From assembly GCA_949289995.1 (NCBI GenBank), contig CASEQE010000078.1, forward strand, positions 1 to 60,980: a DNA stretch of 60,980 nt, written 5' to 3'. The translations under genes were made by a program, and so were the position numbers. Below, piece by piece: positions 17,105-25,877 of the stretch. Under the pieces are notes generated by a model, which was not told the DNA's origin, did no database searches, and worked only from the letters and a program-made list of their open reading frames with translations. How positions within the stretch are numbered: position 1 is the first letter of the stretch; every line of letters begins with the position of its first letter. The DNA comes from an uncultured Peptococcaceae bacterium. Lineage in GTDB: Bacteria; Bacillota; Dehalobacteriia; UBA4068.

Positions 17105-17737
17105 ATGGATACACAGCCTTGCTATGCGGCCATTTTGATCAACGGCGGCCATTCCTGCCGATTGGGCATGGATAAAAATCATTTGAAATTAGACGGTATG
17201 CCTGTTGTTGTGGAAAATCTTCACCGCTGGCAAATAACATTTTCTGAAATCATCATTGCCGGCCGCCCCATACCCGAGCTTAGCCACGCAGTAGCGGTGC
17301 AGGATATTTTGGCAGATGCTGGTCCATTGGCCGGTTTGCATGCTGGACTAAGCGCATCCCATCAACCATATAATTTGGCCATAGCCTGCGATATTCCGCT
17401 TATACCGACAGTTTTAATTCATCGTTTGTTGGATAAAGCATGGCAAACCCAAGCAGAAATCGTTGTTCCCCGTAGCAAAGACGGCAAAATTCACCCCTTA
17501 TGCGCGGTATACGCCCGCCATTGCCTGGAAAAAGCAGCACAACAATTGGCCATTGGCAAACGCAGCATGAAGTCTCTATTGGATATATGCCAAACCCATT
17601 ATTTGGATATCTGCCAAACATTGTGGAATATAAACACACCGGCGGATATGGAAAAATTTATCGCGGCATACCCTGCACACCGTCTGGTTTATGCCCCAAC
17701 CTCCCACCGCCGCCATAAAACAAACAAACGGCCATAG
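17105..17737 (+). CDS. mobA: MobA-like nucleotidyltransferase
   Basis: Protein of 210 aa resembling molybdenum cofactor guanylyltransferase, which joins GMP to molybdopterin. The N-terminal nucleotide loop reads AAILINGGHSCRLGMDKNHL, a variant of the usual ILAGGxSxRMGxDK with Asn in place of Ala-Gly. ILADAGPLAGLHAGLSAS and ACDIPLIP (metal-binding Asp in the D-x-P motif) follow, and the closing NINTPADME is typical of MobA. I used the ATG at 17105 because GGAG precedes it; a GTG at 17087 would add six residues. Near residues 158-175 an eight-residue unit (LDICQTxx) is duplicated. No other Moco gene adjoins it. Confidence 0.7.
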   Translation: MDTQPCYAAILINGGHSCRLGMDKNHLKLDGMPVVVENLHRWQITFSEIIIAGRPIPELSHAVAVQDILADAGPLAGLHAGLSASHQPYNLAIACDIPLIPTVLIHRLLDKAWQTQAEIVVPRSKDGKIHPLCAVYARHCLEKAAQQLAIGKRSMKSLLDICQTHYLDICQTLWNINTPADMEKFIAAYPAHRLVYAPTSHRRHKTNKRP

Positions 17738-17795
17738 CAACCACCCGCCATACCAACCCCTACAAACCATGTCTTTGCCAGCAAAAAAATTTTTC

Positions 17796-17823
17796 TTGAC
17801 AAAAGCCGGCGCCCTGTTATAAT
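17796..17823 (+). promoter_or_regulatory. Sigma-A promoter of the ctsR-clpC operon
   Basis: Perfect TTGACA (17796-17801) and TATAAT (17818-17823) with a 16-base spacer. The expected start near 17830 abuts the CtsR operator. Confidence 0.85.
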
Positions 17824-17835
17824 AAAGTCAGAGAT

Positions 17836-17860
17836 GGTCAAAAGGTCAAAGACAGTCAAA
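17836..17860 (+). promoter_or_regulatory. CtsR operator with three heptad half-sites
   Basis: Matches the CtsR heptad direct repeat: GGTCAAA (17844-17850), three bases, AGTCAAA (17854-17860). A further GGTCAAA lies one base upstream at 17836-17842. The site overlaps the start of transcription, so CtsR should repress its own operon and release it under heat or protein stress. Confidence 0.9.
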
Positions 17861-17888
17861 ATTTGACGCAAAAAGGAGCATCGGCATT

Positions 17889-18356
17889 GTGAGTACCATC
17901 GCCAATCAAATCGAAGAATATATCAAGCGACTGTTGGCGGCTTCGGAAAACGGCGTTTTGGAATTAAAACGCAGTGATTTGGCGGAAACGTTTATGTGTG
18001 TTCCCTCCCAGATTAACTATGTGTTATCCACCCGTTTTTCCAGCAGCCAAGGCTATTTGGTGGAAAGCCGCCGAGGAGGCGGCGGCTATGTACGCATTAT
18101 TAAACTGGGCAAAGCCGGCGGAAACGATTTAATCGCCTTGCTGAACAACGCCAAAGGGCAAAGAGTATCCCGGCAAGCGGGAGAAAAACTGATTCAGCGT
18201 TTGACGGAGGAAGAATTCCTCACGCAAAGAGAAGCCATGTTGGTTTTGGCTTTGACCGACGAAAATTTGCTAAAGGAAAGCGATGATCCAGAACGATTAC
18301 GAGGCGATATGCTGAATAATTTATTGTTGTTACTCCTGAGGGATGATTTCAGTTAA
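17889..18356 (+). CDS. ctsR: Transcriptional repressor CtsR
   Basis: Class III heat-shock repressor of 155 aa. The N-terminal winged helix contains QIEEYIKRLL, LKRSDLAETFMCVPSQINYVLSTRF and the glycine-rich wing ESRRGGGGYVRII with the arginine (about 60-64) that contacts DNA and, in other Firmicutes, is phosphorylated by McsB. The C-terminal four-helix dimerisation domain has the typical REAMLVLALTDEN motif. The GTG start at 17889 follows AAGGAG with ten-base spacing. It sits behind its own operator and 32 bases before the ClpC fusion gene. No mcsB is present. Confidence 0.95.
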   Translation: MSTIANQIEEYIKRLLAASENGVLELKRSDLAETFMCVPSQINYVLSTRFSSSQGYLVESRRGGGGYVRIIKLGKAGGNDLIALLNNAKGQRVSRQAGEKLIQRLTEEEFLTQREAMLVLALTDENLLKESDDPERLRGDMLNNLLLLLLRDDFS

Positions 18357-18388
18357 AAATATGCCATAGAGTATACGGAGGAACAAGT

Positions 18389-21082
18389 ATGAAATGTCAA
18401 AGATGCGGCGAACGGGACGCCACTGTAAAAATAGTACGAATCAACAATAATGTGCGGGAGGAATTGTTTCTCTGCGAACAATGCGCCGCCGCCACCGGCC
18501 AATTGAACTTATTGACCGGCGAAGGTTTGAGCCGCCTCAGCGGTATCCTATCCGGCGCTTTTGCCGGTTCCAACCAAGTTATGGGCCGCATGGTACAAAG
18601 ACTGACGGAAAAAGCCCAAAGGGCTTTGGCCTACGGGGAGAAATATGCCCGAGAACGCCATTCCACCTATCTGAATACCGAGCATCTGCTGCTGGGATTG
18701 TTTGCTGTGGAAGACGGTCTGGCCGCCCGCATTTTGGCGGATCTAAATCTGGAGCAGGAAGATTTGGCGGAAGCCGTAGACGATCAGGCCAATTATGGCA
18801 ACCGCTATTTGGGGCTGGCGCCAAAAAGCAAACGAGCCTTGCAACTTGCCGTACAGGAAGCGGTACAAATGGGCGTCAATTTTGTGGATACGGAGCATTT
18901 GCTATTGGGGCTTGCCGATGAAGAAGAAGGGGCGGCTGCCCATTGGCTGATGGAAACAGCCGGCGCGGATGCGCGCAAAATCCGCAAAATGATTCTACAA
19001 TACCTGCAGCAGGGGCCGGGCCAAGCCCAAGAAGGAGAAGAAGCCGCCCCAGTTATGGGAAAAAATGGAACAAAAAAAGCAAGCAAAACGCCAACTTTGG
19101 ATAAATTTGGCCGGGATTTAACGGAAATGGCCCGCCAGGACAAATTAGATCCGGTAATCGGCCGGGACAAAGAAATTCAACGGGTGATCCAAATCCTTTC
19201 CCGCCGCACCAAAAACAATCCGGCATTGATCGGCGAACCCGGCGTAGGCAAAACGGCGATTGTGGAAGGTCTGGCGCAGATGATTGTGGAAGGCAAAGTG
19301 CCAGATATTCTGCTGAATAAGCGGGTGGTGACCATGGATATGTCTTCCATGGTAGCCGGTTCCAAATATCGGGGTGATTTTGAAGAAAGAATGAAAAAAA
19401 TGGTGGATGAAATTCGGGAAAATAAGGATATCATCCTCTTCATCGACGAATTGCATACGCTGGTAGGCGCCGGCGCCGCCGAAGGCGCCATCGACGCCGC
19501 CAATATTTTGAAACCCGCCTTATCCCGGGGAGAACTGCAATGCGTCGGCGCCACTACGCTGGACGAATATCGGGAGTATGTGGAAGCAGATTCCGCTTTG
19601 GCACGACGTTTTCAGCCGGTAACCGTAGAAGAACCTAGCGAAGCGGACGCTTTGCAAATTCTCTACGGCCTGCGGGACAAATATGAAGCCCATCACCGGG
19701 TACAAATCAGCGACGAAGCCCTGAAAGCGGCGGTCAAACTTTCCAGCCGCTATCTTAGCGAAAGATTTTTGCCGGATAAAGCCATTGATTTGATGGATGA
19801 AGCTGGCAGCCGGGTACGTCTGGCGGCTCACACGGCTCCTTCTAATCTCAAAGAAAAAGAGGCGGAATTGGCCGTAGTACAAAAAGAAAAAGATGCGGCG
19901 GTTGCCGCTCAGGAATACGAAAAAGCTGCTCAATTACGGGATAAAGAAAAGCGCCTGATCGACGAATTGGAACGCAGCCGCAAAGGTTGGCAAAAAGAAA
20001 CCAATAGCCAAAATCTGGTGGTAGAAGCGGATGATATCGCCGCCGTATTGTCGGAATGGACCGGCATTCCCGTGAACCGTCTCAAGGAGGAAGAGGCAGA
20101 GCGGCTGTTGAAATTAGAACAATTGCTGCACCAACGGGTAATCGGGCAAGACGACGCAGTCAACAGCGTGGCCAAAGCCGTACGTCGCTCCCGGGCTGGT
20201 TTGAAAAATGTTAAAAAACCGGTAGGTTCCTTCATTTTTCTCGGCCCCACCGGCGTGGGCAAAACCGAGCTGGCCAGAGCTTTGGCCAATGTGATGTTTG
20301 GCTCGGATGAGGCAATGATTCGCATCGATATGAGCGAATACATGGAAAAACACGCGGTTTCCCGTCTGGTGGGGGCGCCCCCCGGATATGTGGGCTATGA
20401 TGAAGGGGGACAATTAACGGAAGCCGTACGCCGTCACCCCTATTGCGTCATTTTACTAGACGAGATTGAAAAAGCCCATCCTGACGTATTTAATATTCTA
20501 TTGCAAGTGTTGGACGACGGAAGACTGACCGACGGCTCCGGACGGACGGTGGATTTTCGCAACGCAGTAATCATTATGACCTCCAACGTAGGTGCGGAAG
20601 CGGGACGGCAAAGCCGCACCATGGGCTTTGGCGTTAGCGAACAGGATCAGGCGGAGGATGACTACCGGCAGATGAAAGAACATATGCTGGAAGAACTGAA
20701 ACGCACATTCCGGCCGGAATTTCTCAACCGGGTAGATGATATTATCGTCTTCAAACCCTTATCCGCTCTGGAAATCAAGGATATCGCCGCCTTAATGGTT
20801 CAGGATTTGCAACAAAGATTGGCAGAACAAGATCTAAAACTGAATGTTAGCGAAGGCGTATACAAAACCCTGGTTAAAGAAGGTTTCGACAGCGTATATG
20901 GAGCGCGTCCCCTGCGCCGGGCTATCCTGCGCCTGCTGGAAGACCCGATCAGCGACGGTATTTTGCGGGGCGATTGGCAAGCGGGCGATACCATTTCCGC
21001 CCGCCTGAAAGGCGACAAAATTGTTCTGTGTAAAAAAGCGGATAAAGATAGCGGCGAAGACAAACCATCTAGCGATCAATAA
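18389..21082 (+). CDS. clpC: ClpC unfoldase with fused McsA-like zinc finger
   Basis: AAA+ Hsp100 unfoldase of 897 aa that feeds substrates to ClpP. Residues 1-34 are an McsA-type zinc module (C3-x2-C6, C29-x2-C32; [10 protein letters not shown] ... FLCEQCA); a linker to about 64 follows. Then comes normal ClpC: double Clp_N repeats (about 68-205), NBD1 Walker A GEPGVGKT (282-289) and Walker B FIDELH, the middle UVR/M-domain helix (about 488-535), NBD2 Walker A GPTGVGKT (619-626), sensor/VGF-like MGFGVSE loop for ClpP docking, and a complete C-terminus. B. subtilis ClpC is about 810 aa with McsA a separate protein and McsB encoded between them; here mcsA and mcsB are missing as separate genes. 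The fusion is continuous with no stop or frameshift. Confidence 0.93.
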   Translation: MKCQRCGERDATVKIVRINNNVREELFLCEQCAAATGQLNLLTGEGLSRLSGILSGAFAGSNQVMGRMVQRLTEKAQRALAYGEKYARERHSTYLNTEHLLLGLFAVEDGLAARILADLNLEQEDLAEAVDDQANYGNRYLGLAPKSKRALQLAVQEAVQMGVNFVDTEHLLLGLADEEEGAAAHWLMETAGADARKIRKMILQYLQQGPGQAQEGEEAAPVMGKNGTKKASKTPTLDKFGRDLTEMARQDKLDPVIGRDKEIQRVIQILSRRTKNNPALIGEPGVGKTAIVEGLAQMIVEGKVPDILLNKRVVTMDMSSMVAGSKYRGDFEERMKKMVDEIRENKDIILFIDELHTLVGAGAAEGAIDAANILKPALSRGELQCVGATTLDEYREYVEADSALARRFQPVTVEEPSEADALQILYGLRDKYEAHHRVQISDEALKAAVKLSSRYLSERFLPDKAIDLMDEAGSRVRLAAHTAPSNLKEKEAELAVVQKEKDAAVAAQEYEKAAQLRDKEKRLIDELERSRKGWQKETNSQNLVVEADDIAAVLSEWTGIPVNRLKEEEAERLLKLEQLLHQRVIGQDDAVNSVAKAVRRSRAGLKNVKKPVGSFIFLGPTGVGKTELARALANVMFGSDEAMIRIDMSEYMEKHAVSRLVGAPPGYVGYDEGGQLTEAVRRHPYCVILLDEIEKAHPDVFNILLQVLDDGRLTDGSGRTVDFRNAVIIMTSNVGAEAGRQSRTMGFGVSEQDQAEDDYRQMKEHMLEELKRTFRPEFLNRVDDIIVFKPLSALEIKDIAALMVQDLQQRLAEQDLKLNVSEGVYKTLVKEGFDSVYGARPLRRAILRLLEDPISDGILRGDWQAGDTISARLKGDKIVLCKKADKDSGEDKPSSDQ

Positions 21083-21133
21083 CGCCCATCTACAGAAAAT
21101 AGGCTGTAAATCATAATCACAGGGAGGTAACCT

Positions 21134-21808
21134 ATGCGTATTTTAGATTTATCCCATCCCATTTCTGCAGAAATCCCCGTTTATCCTGGAACCCCCCATC
21201 CTTCTCTACAAACTCTGGCCATCGACGGGGCGCCGGAAATCAAAGAAACGCGCCTGGAACTTTCTTCCCATACAGGAACCCATGTGGACGCCCCCCTACA
21301 TATGTTGCCACAAGGCCCCGGTTTGGACGAAATGACCATTGACAAATTTTTTGGCCTGGCTTTATTGGTGGATGTAAGCCATTTGCGGGGAAAAACCATT
21401 GAATTAAAGTTTTTGCGTTCTTTCGGCGAAAGACTGGCCGACGCCAAATTCCTGGTATTCCAAACCGGCTATCAGCAGCTATGGGGCAAAGAGGATTATT
21501 TGCACGACTTTCCGGTCATGACGGAAGAAGCTGCCCAATGGTTAAGCGGCTTTGATTTGAACGGGGTGGGCGTGGACGCGATCTCCGTAGACCCCATAGA
21601 CAGCAAGGATTTTCCCATTCACAAAATATTATTTAAGCAAAACCTTATTGTGGTAAAAAATTTAAATAATTTGGATCGGCTCAGCGCCGGTATTAGCAAA
21701 GTACACGGCGGTTATTTCCTGCTTTCCGCCATGCCCTTAAGCTATGCTTCTGCCAGCGGCTCGCCGGTGCGGGCTATCGGTTACGACGTGCCGGAGATGT
21801 TAATTTAA
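21134..21808 (+). CDS. Cyclase-family metal hydrolase (kynurenine formamidase-like)
   Basis: Protein of 224 aa in the cyclase superfamily, metal-dependent amide or ester hydrolases that include arylformamidase KynB. The metal-binding signature H-x-G-T-H-x-D-x-P-x-H is seen as SHTGTHVDAPLH (about 53-64), with DLSHPISAEIPVYPG at the N-terminus and DAISVDPIDS and HKILF further on. Without kynurenine-pathway neighbours the substrate cannot be named. GGGAGGTAA precedes ATG. It follows clpC by 51 bases and may be read through from it; a bidirectional terminator follows. Confidence 0.8.
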   Translation: MRILDLSHPISAEIPVYPGTPHPSLQTLAIDGAPEIKETRLELSSHTGTHVDAPLHMLPQGPGLDEMTIDKFFGLALLVDVSHLRGKTIELKFLRSFGERLADAKFLVFQTGYQQLWGKEDYLHDFPVMTEEAAQWLSGFDLNGVGVDAISVDPIDSKDFPIHKILFKQNLIVVKNLNNLDRLSAGISKVHGGYFLLSAMPLSYASASGSPVRAIGYDVPEMLI

Positions 21809-21849
21809 ACGGCGGCTTATTGCTGCAGTTTGTACAGAATTTGCGTTAA

Positions 21850-21896
21850 AATCAAAAGGATCGGTTCTTCCCAAGGGAGAACCGATCCTTTTGATT
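21850..21896. terminator. Bidirectional terminator between the cyclase gene and yebC
   Basis: Perfect 19-bp inverted repeat (AATCAAAAGGATCGGTTCT and its complement) around an eight-base centre, between convergent genes. The A/T ends give T-tracts on both strands. Confidence 0.85.
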
Positions 21897-21932
21897 TGCC
21901 ATCCGGCCAACGATACAGAGTAGCGCGCCGGT

Positions 21933-22676
21933 TTATAATTGTTCCATAATTTCATCGGAAATGTCATAATTGGCGTACACTTCCTGTACGTCATCGTTAT
22001 CTTCCAGCTTTTCAATTAAAGCCATCAGTTTGGCGGCGGTGGCCGCGTCTGTGATCTCCACCGTATTGCTGGGGCGCATAGTGATTTCCGCACTGGCCAC
22101 TTGATAGCCGGCTTCCAGCAAAGCCCCCCGTACCTTTTCCAAATCGCCGGCGGCGGTAAGAATGGTGGCCGTATCGTCGCTGACGCTTAAATCTTCCGCT
22201 CCGTTATCCAGGGCGGTCATCATCAATTCGTCTTCGTCAAACGTCCCTTCCACGACAATTTCCCCTTTGCGTTCAAACATCCAGCTTACGCAACCAGTTT
22301 CACCCAAATTGCCATTATTGCGGGAAAAAATATAGCGGATTTCGCTGGCGGTACGATTGCGGTTGTCGGTCAGCATGGCGCACATAACCGCCACGCCGCC
22401 GGCGCCATAGCCTTCATAGAAGAATTCTTCGTAATTATCCCCTTCGCCTACGCCGGAAGCTTTTTCAATGCAGCGTTTGATATTGTCCGCCGGCATATTA
22501 TTGGCCTTGGCTTTTTGAATACATAATTTTAGCCGGAAGTTTCCGTCTGGATCAGGGCCGCCCTGTTTAACGGCAACCTGCATCTCCTTGGCTATTTTGG
22601 TAAATATTTTACCCTTTTCCGCGTCGTTGGCGGATTTTTTTCTTTTAATATTGGCCCATTTGGAATGTCCAGACAT
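21933..22676 (-). CDS. yebC: YebC/PmpR family translation or regulatory protein
   Basis: Protein of 247 aa in the TACO1/YebC family. Hallmarks: [25 protein letters not shown] at the N-terminus, [13 protein letters not shown], and the acidic-groove segment [21 protein letters not shown]. Family members have been described as regulators of transcription and, more recently, as factors that ease ribosome stalling. The Leu/Asp-rich C-terminus is complete. GGAGGTAAT precedes ATG. It lies 33 bases downstream of the UPF0280 gene on the same strand, so it may be the last gene of the sulfur operon. Confidence 0.93.
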   Translation of the reverse strand: MSGHSKWANIKRKKSANDAEKGKIFTKIAKEMQVAVKQGGPDPDGNFRLKLCIQKAKANNMPADNIKRCIEKASGVGEGDNYEEFFYEGYGAGGVAVMCAMLTDNRNRTASEIRYIFSRNNGNLGETGCVSWMFERKGEIVVEGTFDEDELMMTALDNGAEDLSVSDDTATILTAAGDLEKVRGALLEAGYQVASAEITMRPSNTVEITDAATAAKLMALIEKLEDNDDVQEVYANYDISDEIMEQL

Positions 22677-22709
22677 AAACGATTACCTCCAGTATTTAAA
22701 TATTTGCTT

Positions 22710-23447
22710 TTATAAACGTACCAATTCTATATCGCCGGCGGCGGCCATTTTGTCGCCGCAAATCATTACCCCGCCCCAAACGCCAGGCACTTGCAGCGCA
22801 TATTCCACGGCGGCGGCCACGCTGTCGCCGTCTTTCACCAGGTTGCCGGCGGCAGTAGCCACGGCGTCGGCTAAGGCGGCGTCTGAAGCCGCTACCACTG
22901 CCGCATCCGCCACGCCATAACTAAAGGAACGGCCGATGGTTCCGGAGCTGGTGCATACGCCGCAAGGCATTTGCGCCGGGGATAAACGCAGCCCCAATTT
23001 ACCGCTAAAGGGATTGTTGGGGCCGGCATAAATGGCGACGGTGCGCTGTTGCCGGCTGCGCAAATAAATATCACCGCCGTTCTCCACAATCACTTCCTCG
23101 GTATATTGGGCTAGCCAGGCGCCGGCCGCCGCTGCAAAATAACCGGCCACTGCGGCCATGGGGCCGGTTTTGGCCAAATTCCCGGCTTTCGCCAAAGCTT
23201 TGGCCACAGGGGGCGCATGTAATGCCGGGGTATACGGCTGATGCGTAGCGGCGAAAGACGGGTCTTCCGCCAAATAGGCTTGCAATTGTCCCCGCAGGCG
23301 AATCAAATGATCCCGCAGCCCCTGCTGAATCTCAGATTCCCATAGGCCCGGCGGTAAACAAATGGCCAAATCCGTCTCGCCCAACACCAGACCATGCCGT
23401 TGTAAATCGCCGGAATAACAAAGGCGGTAGGTTCTTGCTTCCTCCAT
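22710..23447 (-). CDS. UPF0280 (COG2122, ApbE-like fold) protein
   Basis: Protein of 245 aa. The UPF0280 signature is clear: LAKTGPMAAVAGYFAAAAG (about 92-110), ENGGDIYLRS (about 122-131) and VCTSSGTIGRSFSYGVADAAVV (about 160-180), the last like the flavin-transferase ApbE motif. In Methanosarcina acetivorans a COG2122 protein (MA1715) has been linked genetically to homocysteine biosynthesis with the DUF39 and NIL-ferredoxin partners. Here it follows the NIL-ferredoxin gene by two bases, and that gene follows DUF39, so all three families are in one operon. The biochemical step of this member is not settled. Confidence 0.85.
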   Translation of the reverse strand: MEEARTYRLCYSGDLQRHGLVLGETDLAICLPPGLWESEIQQGLRDHLIRLRGQLQAYLAEDPSFAATHQPYTPALHAPPVAKALAKAGNLAKTGPMAAVAGYFAAAAGAWLAQYTEEVIVENGGDIYLRSRQQRTVAIYAGPNNPFSGKLGLRLSPAQMPCGVCTSSGTIGRSFSYGVADAAVVAASDAALADAVATAAGNLVKDGDSVAAAVEYALQVPGVWGGVMICGDKMAAAGDIELVRL

Positions 23448-23449
23448 AG

Positions 23450-23875
23450 TTAAATATCCAATTTAACGGCTTTTACCGGGCAGGCCTGCAGGCACATTTG
23501 GCACACAATGCATTTTTCACTGTCGAAATGAACCGTCATCGCCGGCCTTTCAATATACAATGCACCGGATGGACAAACCGCCGTACAGGCGCCGCATTGG
23601 GTACAAACGTCTTTATCCCAAACCATGCTGTCCGCCAAAAAGGAGACTTCCATACCGCACATTTTCATATATTCTAACGCTTCTTTATAATCGTTTTCAT
23701 AACCGGAAATGGATAGAACCATAGATCCCATACGATCCTGATTCACATTGGCTTTAATGATATTGGGAATCAAATCAAAATCTTTTACTAAACGATAAAC
23801 CAACGGCTGATCCACCATATCCGGGGAAAATCGCAGAACAATGTTACGATTTACAATATTGCTTTCAATGGACAT
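23450..23875 (-). CDS. NIL-domain ferredoxin (2 x 4Fe-4S)
   Basis: Cytosolic protein of 141 aa. Residues about 9-85 are a NIL domain (IVLRFSPDMVDQPLVYRLVKDF), a ligand or regulatory fold also found on MetN transporters. Two [4Fe-4S] motifs follow: C91, C94, C97, C101 (CTQCGACTAVCP) and C122, C125, C128, C132 (CIVCQMCLQACP). This is the architecture of Methanosarcina MA1822, which with the DUF39 protein MA1821 supports homocysteine formation from aspartate semialdehyde and sulfide. It lies five bases after DUF39 and two before UPF0280, indicating strong coupling. Confidence 0.92.
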   Translation of the reverse strand: MSIESNIVNRNIVLRFSPDMVDQPLVYRLVKDFDLIPNIIKANVNQDRMGSMVLSISGYENDYKEALEYMKMCGMEVSFLADSMVWDKDVCTQCGACTAVCPSGALYIERPAMTVHFDSEKCIVCQMCLQACPVKAVKLDI

Positions 23876-23880
23876 AGGCT

Positions 23881-25065
23881 CTACCTCCCGAGAAAACCGG
23901 CATACAATTCCTGACCGGGCAACGGTTGAACGGGTTGAGATAATTCAAATTTTCCGGATAAAATCCATTCCTTTAGAATTTCGGCAATTTCCAAAGCCCG
24001 GCTATAGCTGGACATGGGCGCAGTACGAATGGTTTTGCCTTCCCATTCCACCTGACCGCTTTTCAACTGCTGATAATTGACATAGCCCAAAACGCAAGGT
24101 TCGCCAGTGGGATAGCCGTCTCCGCCATAATCGCATAGCGGCGCCTGGATATCCCCGTCGCTTACCGCGGTAAAAGCCAACATATCTTCATCCAAAATAG
24201 GAATGGGCACGCCGATACCTACCATCAAACTCACGCCGTAACCGGTCATGGAAACTCCGCGAATAAAACGAGGATTCATCTGCTTCATATCGCCGATAAC
24301 CGCCAAAGTACCTGCGCCGCCCAGGGGAATGCCTCGTTCATTACGGGGATCCGCCGGCGCGTGCTGGGTGCCGGGCCAAGCCACATAGCCTAGGCCGCCG
24401 CCTAGGAAAATACGGCTGCCTATACCTACGGTACGATAATATGGATCGTTGAGCAACGGCGAAAGCTGGCCGGCACTGGAATAATGTATATTCCCCATAT
24501 GCGGTTTCAGCACGCCCATATAGGTATAAACGGTTTTATCGGAACAATTGGTAGCCACGTTATAATTTTGATAGCAGTTGCGGGGATTAAACAGGAAGGC
24601 TTGCCGAATATCCTGCAGGGTAAGGGTTTGTTCATATTCCCGCCGTGGATAACAATCGGTGCCATAGGCGGTGGCCCGTAGCCGTACTTCTTTGCCGGCG
24701 ATTAATTTTTCGATTACATGGCCGCCGCCAAAACGAAAATGTCCGGGATGGTGGGCATTGGCCGGATCTCTTTCCGGAATTTCTGCAGCGCCCAGATAGC
24801 AATCTACCGCGGCCAAACCGCCGTAAGCCGGCACGTCGTCCAACCATACATGCTGCATTTTGATTTTGGGCTTGGTATGCCAAAAATTAAGAAAAGCCCC
24901 GGAAGAACACATTACGCCCATGGTGCCGGTGGTAACCACGTCTATTTTTTCCGCCGCTTTTTTATAACCCAAATCGGCGGCGATATCGATCACTTCTTCT
25001 GCGTTTACCACGACGGCTTTGCCGGCGCGGATCTTTTCATTAATTTCCGCAATGGTTTTCGTCAT
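23881..25065 (-). CDS. DUF39 (COG1900) homocysteine biosynthesis protein
   Basis: Protein of 394 aa matching the DUF39/COG1900 family, proposed to convert L-aspartate semialdehyde and sulfide (through a persulfide) to homocysteine without O-acyl homoserine. Conserved blocks are TTGTMGVMCSSGAFLNF (about 45-61, with C53), a second Cys in TAYGTDCYPRRE (about 136), GGGLGYVAWPGTQH and the GGAGTLAVIGDMKQM turn. Some relatives carry C-terminal CBS domains; this one does not. It leads a three-gene minus-strand operon with the NIL-ferredoxin and UPF0280 genes. GAGGGAATAT precedes ATG. Confidence 0.9.
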   Translation of the reverse strand: MTKTIAEINEKIRAGKAVVVNAEEVIDIAADLGYKKAAEKIDVVTTGTMGVMCSSGAFLNFWHTKPKIKMQHVWLDDVPAYGGLAAVDCYLGAAEIPERDPANAHHPGHFRFGGGHVIEKLIAGKEVRLRATAYGTDCYPRREYEQTLTLQDIRQAFLFNPRNCYQNYNVATNCSDKTVYTYMGVLKPHMGNIHYSSAGQLSPLLNDPYYRTVGIGSRIFLGGGLGYVAWPGTQHAPADPRNERGIPLGGAGTLAVIGDMKQMNPRFIRGVSMTGYGVSLMVGIGVPIPILDEDMLAFTAVSDGDIQAPLCDYGGDGYPTGEPCVLGYVNYQQLKSGQVEWEGKTIRTAPMSSYSRALEIAEILKEWILSGKFELSQPVQPLPGQELYAGFLGR

Positions 25066-25126
25066 ATATATTCCCTCTCTTAAGCGAATTTTTGCTTTCC
25101 GAGCTAAGTCTGCGTCGGTTTTTCAT

Positions 25127-25158
25127 AAAAAAAGCTACTTCCCTGGTCTGGAAGTAGC
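25127..25158 (-). terminator. Terminator after the cooT-like gene
   Basis: On the minus strand GCTACTTCC / GGAAGTAGC with a seven-base loop and T7 tail, beginning two bases past the CooT-like stop. It separates this gene pair from the DUF39 operon. Confidence 0.9.
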
Positions 25159-25160
25159 AA

Positions 25161-25352
25161 TCACATTCGCTCTTCGAGGATGATCTTGTGTTCTACCAAA
25201 GCCAGCTCTTTAATGCGCGCTTTAATAAACGTCCTTTCGCCAAAGACGTTTTCCAACATTAATACGTCGCCGTCGGGAACCAATTTGTCCACGGTTTCCA
25301 TCAACAGCTTTTCTTTACCGTTTTCCACGATATAAGCGTTGGCTTCACACAT
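25161..25352 (-). CDS. cooT: CooT-family small nickel-binding protein
   Basis: Protein of 63 aa. The start MCEANAYIV is diagnostic of CooT: in Rhodospirillum rubrum CooT the conserved Cys2 helps bind one nickel per dimer for CO dehydrogenase maturation. The rest is a small beta-rich fold (LLMETVDKLVPDGDVLMLENVFGER). The ATG overlaps the end of the DUF3842 gene by eight bases, so the two are translationally coupled. No CO dehydrogenase gene is in the window; the role in nickel handling is by family analogy. Confidence 0.88.
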   Translation of the reverse strand: MCEANAYIVENGKEKLLMETVDKLVPDGDVLMLENVFGERTFIKARIKELALVEHKIILEERM

Positions 25353-25770
25353 GTTTTTCCGCCTCCAACATACTTTCCAATTCCGCCAGCAGCAAAGTGG
25401 TCGTATGGGGCAAAGGCTCGTCCACAACGCCGACAACTTGAATATTCAGCCGATTTAAAGGCAACAGCAGCTTGCGGGCCGGGCTAATCGCCACCGCGGC
25501 GGCCATAGGCGGGGTAAATTCGCCCAAAAACGAATGAGCCGCCAAAATAGCCAAAGAACCGACGATCACATCCACTTTAGGCGCTATATAACAAATCGCA
25601 TTCTCTCCGGAAGCGCCGTCGTTGGCGCCGGCTTTCAACATAGCCGAAGTAGCCAAAGCATTGGTGCCCAAAGCGATAATTTCCAAAGACAAGGGCAGAC
25701 TTTCCCGCATACGGGTAATCAAATATTTGCCAATGCCGCCGCCCTGGCCATCGATAACGGCAATTTTCAC
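25345..25770 (-). CDS. DUF3842 family protein
   Basis: Protein of 141 aa of the DUF3842 family, function unknown. The N-terminus MKIAVIDGQGGGIGKYLI has a glycine-rich loop typical of a Rossmann-like nucleotide site, and GTNALATSAMLKAGANDGASGENAI (about 35-59) is the second conserved block. The family is widespread in clostridia. Its overlap with the cooT-like gene suggests a shared role, possibly in nickel or one-carbon metabolism; that is inference. Confidence 0.82.
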   Translation of the reverse strand: MKIAVIDGQGGGIGKYLITRMRESLPLSLEIIALGTNALATSAMLKAGANDGASGENAICYIAPKVDVIVGSLAILAAHSFLGEFTPPMAAAVAISPARKLLLPLNRLNIQVVGVVDEPLPHTTTLLLAELESMLEAEKHV

Positions 25771-25877
25771 TTTGCTTGCTCCTTATTCCAGTTTAGATTT
25801 TATTTTATCAAATCCCCTGACAACAGTCAATCCCTAAAACAGGAAAAAGCGCCTGCAAAAACCGCGGTTTTCCCCCT

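Noticed and set aside
17581..17625. Duplicated LDICQT unit in the MobA-like protein, considered as a frameshift or assembly fault
   Set aside because: The frame stays open and the C-terminal NINTP motif is in place, so it is treated as a small in-frame duplication.
25830..25870. AAAACCGCGGTTTT palindrome after the AGCS symporter gene as terminator
   Set aside because: The T-tract is interrupted and the GC part is short; support is too weak to list.
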